Below, one piece after another: positions 9,107 through 16,788 of a stretch of 64,000 nucleotides of DNA. How positions within the stretch are numbered: position 1 is the first letter of the stretch; every line of letters begins with the position of its first letter. The stretch spans positions 496,001 through 560,000 of the forward strand of contig OY820613.1 in the NCBI GenBank assembly GCA_963681975.1. Reading direction: 5' to 3'. The position numbers and the translations under genes were made by a program. Under the pieces are notes generated by a model, which did not search any database, was not told the DNA's origin, and saw nothing but the letters and a program-made list of their open reading frames with translations. Source of the DNA: JANELJ01 sp024511395. Lineage in GTDB: Bacteria; Pseudomonadota; Gammaproteobacteria; GRL18.

Positions 9107-10713
9107 ATTTAAATAACCATCAGGACGGTATTCCACTGCTGCCATGACCATATTCTGGGTGTTTTCTGCAGTGATCATAATATAGATAGTGCCGTAGGGC
9201 ATCAGGTGACGATGCATGATCTCTTCGAGTAGCTGCTGGCCATTCTGACCATCACCCAGGTTATAGTCACATAAAATGACATCAAATTTGTTATAGGTGA
9301 CCATTTTCAGGGTATCAGCTGCATTGGAGGCATCTTCTATATGCTGTGCTCCACAACTGACTAAAATAGAATGGAGCATAGAACGATAATTAGCAAAATC
9401 ATCAATAATGAGGAATTTGACCTTGGACAGATCCAGTAGGGGCATATAAAGGAGTTTTTTCAAAAATAACAGATATTTAAAGAATAGCAAATATCAGTAT
9501 ATAAGCAAATTGTCAGCTGGAAAAAGAATCAAAAAAGTATTTTGCAATTGGGAAAACTGCAAGATCTTAACTATAAATAAAACCATTATGAAAAATGGCT
9601 TTATTTAAAAATCTTTTTATATCAAGCATTGCTACCTTCTTTGTTGCTTTAACACTGGTTCTGTTTATTTTACCCCGTACTGATGCATTAATGGTCTGGA
9701 TCTGGTTTGCGGTTTTGGTCGGACTGAACAGCTATCGTTTGTTAGGTCTTTATTTTTTTAAAAAACAGTTAGGAAAAAATACTAGTACAGAACGTTGGTA
9801 TAAGCATTTTAAAACCGGTGCTTATGCCGCTGCAGTTTTATGGGGAGCACCAATGTGGTTGTTTTATCCCTATAATTACCCGGAATACTAGGTATTGCTG
9901 GTTATGGCCCTGGCCGGTGTTTCCGGTGCCGCCTTAGGTGTACTTTCCTATGACTCAAAACTTGTAGTGCATTACCTGGGTATTATCCTGGTTTTTATTG
10001 AAAGCCGCTTACTGTGGAATGGAGACTTTTTCTCCCTGGAAATGGCTGTTTTTAGTTTCCTGTACTTTGTTTCCTTAATGAAAATATTGGCCGGAATTAT
10101 GAAGAGTTAATTAACCTGCGTTACGATAATGAAAAAAATAACACAGCCTTATTATCCATATCAGAAGAGATAGCACAAATTGGTTACTGGCAATGGGATA
10201 TGAGTTCTAATGAGATCCAGTTGTCTGAAAATCTGACACAGAATGTGTGGAGTTGATAATACTCGATATGATATGGAATTCTGTATGCAATGGTTACATG
10301 AGGATGATCGGAACAGAGTAAAAATGGCTATTGAATCCGTTATTGAAACTGGTCAGGTTGCAACGGTTGAATACCGCATGAAACCCTCAGGGAAGTAGGA
10401 CTGGATGATTATGAACCAGATTATTAAACGTATTGAGGATTCTCATGGTAATTTTTCTTTACTGGGCACGGCACAGGATATTTCCATTATCAAGTCAGCG
10501 GAACAGAAAATTTTTGATATGGCATTTTTTGATGAACTGACTGGTCTTGCTAATCGGAGTCATTTTCATCAGTCTCTAAATGAGCAGATCAACTATGCTC
10601 AACGTAATAAAAATAAACTGGCTGTTCTATTTATTGACCTGGATGGTTTTAAGGAAATAAACGATACTCAGGGTCATGAACAGGGTGATAAATATCTCAA
10701 ACTAATTTCTGTT

Positions 10714-11488
10714 CATAGGTATGATCTTTAGGAATTGAAATGAAGCCAATTTGATGATCAAATAGTTGTTATTCAGGCAATTATTCATCAACAAAAAGGC
10801 TTCAAATGAAAAGTGGCACATTATCAAAAAAACTAAAAGTCGTATTGAGTGAAAAGAAACTTAATAAACCGGGCAAAAACATTGGCTTTTCCCAACGATT
10901 AAGACAGATAACCCCTTTTCAGCTTATAGTGAGTATGATTACGGCTATGGGTGATAAAGAGACAAAGCATTTTTCGGAAATTCATCGTTACTTTAACCAG
11001 TTGACGAATAAAAATGTCCGTTATAAGCCCTTTCATAATCAACTAGCCAAGCCTGGATTTGCGCAATTGATGAGAGATGTTGCAGATAAAGTTTTTAATC
11101 ACTGGGTAAATACAAAACTGAAATGTAATCATCCGGTTCTGGCCAATTTTGATAAATTACTGATCCAGGATGGCAGTTCATTTGCTATTCACAAGGCACT
11201 GAAAAAGGATTATCCCGGGCGATTCACAGCAATTAGTCCGGCAGCCGTGGAATTGCATGTCACCTACGACTTAAAAACCAGAGGCATAGAAAAAAGCACA
11301 CTGACACCGGATAGTTTTTCAGAACGAGCAGAATTACCAGAAGCTCATGAACTGGAAAATCAGTTATTATCAGGTGACCGTGGCTACTATTCAGGCCAAC
11401 TGATTAATGAAATAGATGACCATGGTGGGTATTATATTTTACGGGCGATGAGACTTTCCAGGATAGCGGTTCACCGGGCCACCAGAGA
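10714..11488 (+). mobile_element. IS4-family remnant (5' half) joined to IS5
   Basis: It begins with the IS4 terminal sequence CATAGGTATGATCTTTAGG at 10714, the same end as at 39498 and 50432 (complement). The transposase frame from 10806 runs about 228 residues (MKSGTLSKKLKVVLS to HRATRE), covering the first two catalytic regions (IQDGSS, SGDRGYYS), and then breaks into IS5 sequence around 11488. The 3' half with the YREK motif is missing. Confidence 0.88.
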
Positions 11489-12033
11489 GATTGATTGCAG
11501 GATTGCATTACCTGAAACACCTGCATGATTTATCGGATGAACAGGTAGTAAAAGGCTGGACAGAAAATCCGTACTGGCAGTTTAAAGAAAGTCACGGTAG
11601 ATACTACCGTACAGGAAAAGAACATCGCTTTTCCAACCGATTCAAAGCTCCTGAACAAAGCCAGAGAAAACCTGGTTAAACTGTCCAAAGAGCACGGTAT
11701 TAAACTGCGCCAGAACTATAATCGGGTTGGACCGCAATATGTACTAATGGCCAGTCGTTATGCTCATGCAAAACAGTTTAAACGCATGAAGAAAATGAAC
11801 AATAAACTGAAATCCCGTTTAGATCGCTGCTACCTCAAAGGTGCAGTCGGTGATGCCATTAATGTGGTTATGGTAGCCGCTGGACATAACTTAAGAAAGA
11901 TCCTCAATAAGCTCCGGCTTTTGTGGCTCAAAATTATTTCCGGTTTGATGGGATATTTTATCAAACCAGAACAATCAGCCGCTTTAAACCTGGCTTGATG
12001 TCAGGCTTAAAACGGTATTATTCAGGTTGAACG
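11489..12033 (+). mobile_element. IS5-family remnant with two internal deletions (copy D)
   Basis: This matches IS5 from the codons of LIAGLHYLKHL to the right end but lacks two blocks. The first deletion joins TACTGGCAGT to GGCAGTTTAAAG; both parental sites contain GGCAGT. The second joins two CCGTTTAG sites, removing the middle of the transposase. The last bases read GAACG instead of GAACT. Together with the IS4 piece it replaces part of the GGDEF-EAL gene. Non-functional. Confidence 0.88.
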
Positions 12034-12517
12034 AAATAGAAATTACTGAAAGTCAGACTCGAAACACTGAACAGCATTTTAAGATCAGTCAACAGCTCAG
12101 AGATAAAGGCATACGGATTGCAATTGATGATTTTGGTACCGGATATTCATCACATTCAGTACTCAAAAAACTTGCAGTTGATACCTTAAAAGTTGATCGG
12201 GAATTTATCCGGGAATTACCAGATGAACCTTCCTCGACACTGATGGTCAGCACCATTGTGAATATGTCCATGGCTCTGGGCTATGAAGTTGTTGCAGAAG
12301 GTGTGGAAACACCTGAATAGGTAGCGTTTTTACAACAGCTGGGTTGTCCAGTAGTGCAGGGCTACTATTTTAGTTGGCCAGTTCCGGCAAAAACCATTCC
12401 GGAACTGGTTAGAAAGAGCTTTGAGCCTGATGTTAAACTCTTGAACCCTGATGCTCAAAAGAATTTAATTATAAAAAGCCTGATAAAAAACTATCAGTAG
12501 CTGAATTTCCGCTGTTT

Positions 12518-12946
12518 TTATAAATCATCATCTGTTTCATTAACATCCACCTGTCCAGACATACGTCGGCGAATATGAGACCAGGACATACCAATGGCTA
12601 GGACCATAGACAGCAGAGTGAGTACTATATAGGTGATCATCTTAATGCGGTCTGCCGGTACAATATCCATATCAATAATCAGCCATAACAGGGTACCAAA
12701 GAAAGCAAAAGCCAGAATCAGTCCAACCAGACCTAAAGAAGTGATGGTAGCACGCAGGTAAACCACCCAGCCAATCAGTAAAACCACACCGGAAAAAGCA
12801 AATAAAGGGGTAAAGCCAGTTTCCAGAATATTCTTTGTCCAGTGATAAAATGAATATTCGCTGGGATTATAGGTAGTAAAAACCAGACAAAGTGCAAAAA
12901 TAAGGCGGATTAGAAAACTTCCAAAATTAAATTTATTGCTGGCCAT
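12518..12946 (-). CDS. Small inner-membrane protein, DUF6524-like
   Basis: A 142-residue protein with four predicted membrane helices (about residues 9-25, 45-63, 68-92, 100-125) and an Arg-rich then acidic C-terminus (HIRRRMSGQVDVNETDDDL). The N-terminal motif FNFGSFLIRLIFAL and YNPSEYSFYHW resemble a widespread proteobacterial family I know as DUF6524, of unknown function. It lies 45 bp downstream of the phosphatase-kinase gene on the same strand and may be co-transcribed with it. Start ATG 12946. Intact. Confidence 0.75.
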   Translation of the reverse strand: MASNKFNFGSFLIRLIFALCLVFTTYNPSEYSFYHWTKNILETGFTPLFAFSGVVLLIGWVVYLRATITSLGLVGLILAFAFFGTLLWLIIDMDIVPADRIKMITYIVLTLLSMVLAIGMSWSHIRRRMSGQVDVNETDDDL

Positions 12947-12991
12947 AAGATTACCTGAAATTCTGAATATAAGTTGAAAGAAAGAAGGCTG

Positions 12992-14733
12992 TTATTTTAC
13001 AAGATAATAGAGCAGGATAAAATTGATTATTAAGGAAATTGCACTGATGCTTTTCCAGACTAGCATGGGGTTTCTTTCAATCAGAGGCGTATTCGTGTTA
13101 TTTAAAAACCGTGGATTAGGATTTTGCAGATCATATAAGAATTCAAATACATCCTCATGACGTTGTTTGACCTCCAGTGACAGTGCCTTTTTAATAGCGC
13201 CGTCAATCCAGATAGGCACCATGGGGTTGATATGAATACTGGGTACATATTTAAGCTGGGATAACTGCCGATAATCAGCCTTTTCAGGCATGTCCCTGCC
13301 AAAGGGCAGGCAGTTATTGAGCAGCTCATAGGTAATTACCGCCAGTGAATACAGGTCACTGCGCTCACCACCGGAGTGGCCCAAGTAAAACTCCGGGGCA
13401 CTATAATTAACTGTACCCAGAATATTTTCTTCATTATCTGTATTCTTTTTCAGCTCCTGGAACCCGGCAATTTTTACCGAACCAAAATCAATTATTTTGA
13501 CCTGGCCATCAGCGCTGATCATAATATTTTCAGGCTTTAAATCCTGATGGATCATCTCCAGCCGATGAAAGGCCCGTAAACCTTTGGCAATCTGCTCAAC
13601 AATTGGGATCACCGTTTCAACCGAGGGGAGTGGATTCTGCTGCATCCACTCCCTTAAGGTAATACCGTCAAGATATTCGGTGACATAATACAGCATCCGA
13701 GGTTTCTGTTCAGGCGTAAGTACCTTTAGAACATAAGGTGATTGAATGCGTTTGCCGGCCCATTCTTCATGCAGAAACTGCTCAATAAAGCCGCATCGTC
13801 TTCATAATTTACCGATGGTGTTTTTAAAATAACCCGCTCATCGGTTTCCTTATTTCGGGCGGCATAAATCTGAGTGCGTTTACTGGCATGTAGCTCCCTG
13901 ATGATCTGATAACCGTCCATGACCATGCCTGCTTCCAGTGGTGGAGGGAAGGGCAGTTCATGAGCCTTCATCAGTACCTCTTCCTCTTCCGGAAGCGGCA
14001 GACTCTCAATTTTAAGGAGCTGCAGGCTAATATTATCGTTACACTGATTATCCAGAGCCTGTTGAGCAATGTCCGCACAGTGCTGGTTTAAAGCCTCACT
14101 ATCAATATTGTCATACTCAATACCCTTAAGCATTAACCTGATTTTCCTGTCAGACAGAAAATCATGCACACCATCGGTAGACAGCATAAACACATCCCCA
14201 GGTTCCAGGGGAACTTTACGATAATCAATATCCAGATGCAGATCGATCCCCATGGCCCGGTTCAGATAACTGCGATCATCAGACACCTGCACCCGGTGAT
14301 CCCGAGTTAACTGCTCCAGCTCTCCGTCCCGTAAACGGTAAATCCGTGAATCACCCACATGAAAAATATGCGCCGTAGTGGACTTGAGGATCAAAATGGT
14401 CAGCGTAGTGACCATCCCCTTAGCACTTTGATAGTCGGTATGTCCGCGACTATACAGCCAGTTATTAAGAGCCGACATAATCTTCTGCGCCGCATTTTTG
14501 ACCGACCAGGATGCCGGTGTACTGTAATAATCGTTAATAAACCCATTCACACAGGCATGACTGGCCTCCTTACCCGCCTCACTGGAACTCATCCCATCAG
14601 CAATAGTCACCACAATCCCTTTAGTCCGCAAATCCTGATTATCAGGAATTTTACTGGACACAAAATCGTCGTTATCAGACTTAATGCCTTTGTCACTGTA
14701 ATAGCCAATACTAATGGCGAGTTTTTTTTCCAT
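12992..14733 (-). pseudogene. PP2C phosphatase / Ser-Thr kinase fusion of the nitrate cluster, frameshifted
   Basis: Residues 1-245 form a PP2C phosphatase: KSDNDDF, TIADGMSSSEAG, MVTTLTI, HVGDSRIYRLRDG, LSTDGVHDF and CNDNISLQ supply the metal-binding Asp residues. A linker rich in Glu and Pro leads to a kinase domain from YQIIRELHASKRTQIYAA with Lys in VILKT. After DDAALL a single base is missing near 13785: the annotated frame runs into FCMKNGPANAF and a stop at 13726, while the next frame continues EQFLHEEWAGKRIQSPYVLKVLTPEQKP, then HQDLKPEN, IIDFGSVKI, SAPEFYLG and RSDLYSLAV. A C-terminal membrane helix (WKSISAISLIINFILLYYL) would anchor it. Similar fusions sit beside nitrate assimilation genes in pseudomonads. 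It may be a recent pseudogene or a sequencing error. Confidence 0.85.
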
Positions 14734-14784
14734 TATCTCTCAACAATTTTTATTGATTAAAGAAGTTTATAAATCTTGCTCGTA

Positions 14785-14894
14785 GTACATCAGAGTGGTT
14801 TGCCTTTGTGAAGTTTCGGCAGCATGGACGCTGCCGAAAAGTCTCCATGGATGGATTTACGACGTCTTCACAAAGGCAAACCACTCTGATGTAC
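14785..14894. repeat. Long palindrome: 29-bp perfect inverted repeat with inner hairpin
   Basis: Arms 14785-14813 and 14866-14894 are perfectly complementary over 29 bp. Between them, TTTCGGCAGC (14814-14823) and GCTGCCGAAA (14830-14839) form an inner hairpin with loop ATGGAC, followed by CCATGGATGGATTTACGACG. It lies between the narK-type gene and the phosphatase-kinase gene, both on the minus strand, and could act as a terminator, attenuator or mRNA stabiliser. A related structure is at 39372-39478. Their shared ATGGA loops suggest a dispersed palindromic family (REP- or MITE-like). Confidence 0.9.
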
Positions 14895-14917
14895 GGTCTT
14901 AAACTGGGCAAATTTCT

Positions 14918-16426
14918 TTAATCAACCTCAATCATCTCTACTGTCCCATCCGGCAGAACCTCAGCCATATGCCCCTTAGGCTCCTCAATAAACTGCACTG
15001 CAACCAGTACAAACAAAGCTGCACAGGCAATGGTAATAAAAAATATCTGCGGTGATACAAAGGATAACACAGTCAGGAATAACACCGCACCCACATTACC
15101 ATAAGCACCTACCATACCGGCAATCTGTCCGGTCATACGTCGCTTAATTAAAGGCACCATGGCAAAAACAGCCCCTTCACCAGCCTGCACAAAGAAAGAA
15201 CAGATCATGGTTACCATAACCGCCAGAACCAGAGACCAGCTGGATTCAATCTGACTCATAATAAAATAACCTCCCACCAGGCCAAGTAAAAAGATAGTCA
15301 GAGAGCGTTTACGGCCAAACTTGTCACTGATTAAACCGCCTCCTGGACGTGCCACCAGATTCATAAAGGCAAAACCGGAAGCCAACAGACCCGCCATAAC
15401 AGCGGTTATACCATGACTTTCATGGAAGGTTTCATAAAAGAACAGGGGCAGCATGGATACAACCGCCAGCTCGGAGCCAAAGGTCACCATATAGGCCAGA
15501 TCCAGAATAGCCACCTGCTTAAATTTATAACGGTGAATTTCCGGCACCGGTTCCTTTAAATGCTCATTATTGATATGAAAAATTTTATAGACATTAAAGG
15601 CAAACAGAGTCCAGATACTCAGATAAATAATATCCGCTGTTGCAGTACCCAGCAGACTGACGCCGGCAGGTGACAGTTTCCAGATTAACAGGGTTAAAGT
15701 TGCATACAGGGGAACCGACATCAGAATATAAAAATACAGATCGCCTTTGGAGGTGACTTCCATGGCCCCCATACGCTTGGGTTTAAAATAGGTCGAACCT
15801 TTAGGCGTATCGGATACACTGAAGAAATAAATAACCGCATAAGTCAGGGCTATTATACCGGTTAAACCTACCGCATAACGCCAGCCGTCATCACCGCCGA
15901 ACATCAGGGCTATGATGGGTAAGGTCATGGCGGCTGCTGCAGAACCGAAGTTACCCCAGCCGCCGTAAATGCCTTCGGCTACACCGACCTGTCTGGCAGG
16001 GAACCATTCACCCATCATACGTATGCCGATAACAAAACCGGCACCGACAAAACCCAGTAAAAAGCGTGCTAGGGCCAGACGTTCAAAAGACTCTGCTGTG
16101 GCAAAAATAAAACAGGGGATACTGCCCAGAGCCAGCAGGGTAGAAAAAGTCCGTTTCGGCCCGAACTTGTCCACCAGCATTCCGATAATGATACGGGCCG
16201 GAATGGTTAAGGCCACATTGAGAATTAATAAGGTTTTAATCTGTCCATCAGTCAGCCCCAGGCTTTCCTTAATGGAAACCAGTAAAGGTGCATGGTTAAA
16301 CCAGACAAAAAAGCTGATAAAAAAAGCCAGCCAGGTCAGGTGAAGTATTTTAACTTTCCCGGTAAAGGAAAATAGATTTAGCCTGCTGTTCGATGCGCTG
16401 TTATCTGACACGCTGTTATTTGACAT
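14918..16426 (-). CDS. Nitrate/nitrite transporter, NarK/NasA type (MFS)
   Basis: A 502-residue major facilitator protein with about 12 membrane helices. It imports nitrate for the assimilatory reductase encoded divergently. Family features include the N-terminal WLAFFISFFVWFNHAPLL, the loop-2 motif GMLVDKFGPKR, the nitrate signature-like GGWGNFGSAAAAMTLP and, in the second half, ARPGGGLISDKFGRKRSL. A cytoplasmic loop of about 60 residues sits between helices 6 and 7. Start ATG 16426 has AGAGGG about 9 bases upstream, and a dyad lies just before that. It is followed by a long palindrome and then the phosphatase-kinase gene, an arrangement known from nitrate assimilation loci. Intact. Confidence 0.92.
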   Translation of the reverse strand: MSNNSVSDNSASNSRLNLFSFTGKVKILHLTWLAFFISFFVWFNHAPLLVSIKESLGLTDGQIKTLLILNVALTIPARIIIGMLVDKFGPKRTFSTLLALGSIPCFIFATAESFERLALARFLLGFVGAGFVIGIRMMGEWFPARQVGVAEGIYGGWGNFGSAAAAMTLPIIALMFGGDDGWRYAVGLTGIIALTYAVIYFFSVSDTPKGSTYFKPKRMGAMEVTSKGDLYFYILMSVPLYATLTLLIWKLSPAGVSLLGTATADIIYLSIWTLFAFNVYKIFHINNEHLKEPVPEIHRYKFKQVAILDLAYMVTFGSELAVVSMLPLFFYETFHESHGITAVMAGLLASGFAFMNLVARPGGGLISDKFGRKRSLTIFLLGLVGGYFIMSQIESSWSLVLAVMVTMICSFFVQAGEGAVFAMVPLIKRRMTGQIAGMVGAYGNVGAVLFLTVLSFVSPQIFFITIACAALFVLVAVQFIEEPKGHMAEVLPDGTVEMIEVD

Positions 16427-16438
16427 GAGTAGAACCCT

Positions 16439-16469
16439 CTTAAAATATTAAATCTTACTAATATTTAAG
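16439..16469. promoter_or_regulatory. A+T-rich dyad upstream of the nitrate transporter gene
   Basis: CTTAAAATATTA (16439-16450) and TAATATTTAAG (16459-16469) form an imperfect inverted repeat 13 bp before the transporter start. Position suggests an operator or leader hairpin in the transporter/nasA divergent region. I cannot assign a regulator. The remaining ~320 bp to the nasA start are A+T-rich and show no motif I would call. Confidence 0.35.
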
Positions 16470-16788
16470 CATAAAACAGGCCATTACAATATAAATCAAT
16501 GAAAAACAAGAATAAAATATTAAATACCTGGCTCTTTTTTTATTTCTGCACTATCAGAGTGCATTGTTATGGGGCATTAATGACTAAAGTTCTGTAAAAA
16601 GAACTAAAACAAAACGTTAAAATTGTAGATTGGTCAGTATCATTTATTAAGCCCGGTTATTTTTGTGTGATTATTATTACCAAACCCGTAGAATATTTTT
16701 CGCAGTGATTTAATTTCAGGTAAAATTAATGCTATTATCAGCCTATTTTTTAATCAAATTTTTATTCTTGGAGCAAACCAGCCAAATT

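Larger units (their letters stand above)
6605..9445 (-). pseudogene. Response regulator with TPR domain, split by IS5 and frameshifted
   Basis: Reading leftwards from ATG 9445, a CheY-like receiver shows FLIIDD (acidic pocket), ILCDYNLGDGQNG (phospho-acceptor Asp), MITAE and PDGYLN. IS5 copy C then interrupts at 7607-9106. Deleting it with one ATTT gives PDGYLNKPFPKELL, the expected KP motif. Helical repeats with TPR-like periodicity follow (DYQKALELADEKM, LDIALEVYNKAL, NYAEAQTILEGVI). An extra G in a run of five near 7010-7015 shifts the frame after AEMPG; the next frame continues VLSLLSDEF to KLEAI, where IS5 copy B sits. The domain order matches a known proteobacterial family of receiver-TPR proteins. 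Output is presumably protein-protein; no DNA-binding domain is present. Confidence 0.85.
9595..12500 (+). pseudogene. Membrane-anchored PAS-GGDEF-EAL cyclic-di-GMP protein, decayed
   Basis: An N-terminal multi-helix membrane domain starts at ATG 9595 (MALFKNLFISSIATFF). TAG at 9889-9891 interrupts it and the same frame resumes VLLVMALAGVSGAALG. A frameshift near 10105 leads to a linker and PAS-like segment (AQIGYWQWDMSSNEIQLSENL), then another shift near 10250 and a TAG near 10397. The GGDEF start follows: FDELTGLANRSHFHQ, LFIDLDGFKEIND, GHEQGDKYLKLIS. An IS4-IS5 chimeric remnant (10714-12033) replaces the GGEEF motif and the EAL start. The gene resumes with EIEITESQ and AIDDFGTGYSS (EAL), a TAG near 12318-12320, and ends at TAG 12500. 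It was probably a bifunctional diguanylate cyclase/phosphodiesterase. No part is likely to be functional now. Confidence 0.85.
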
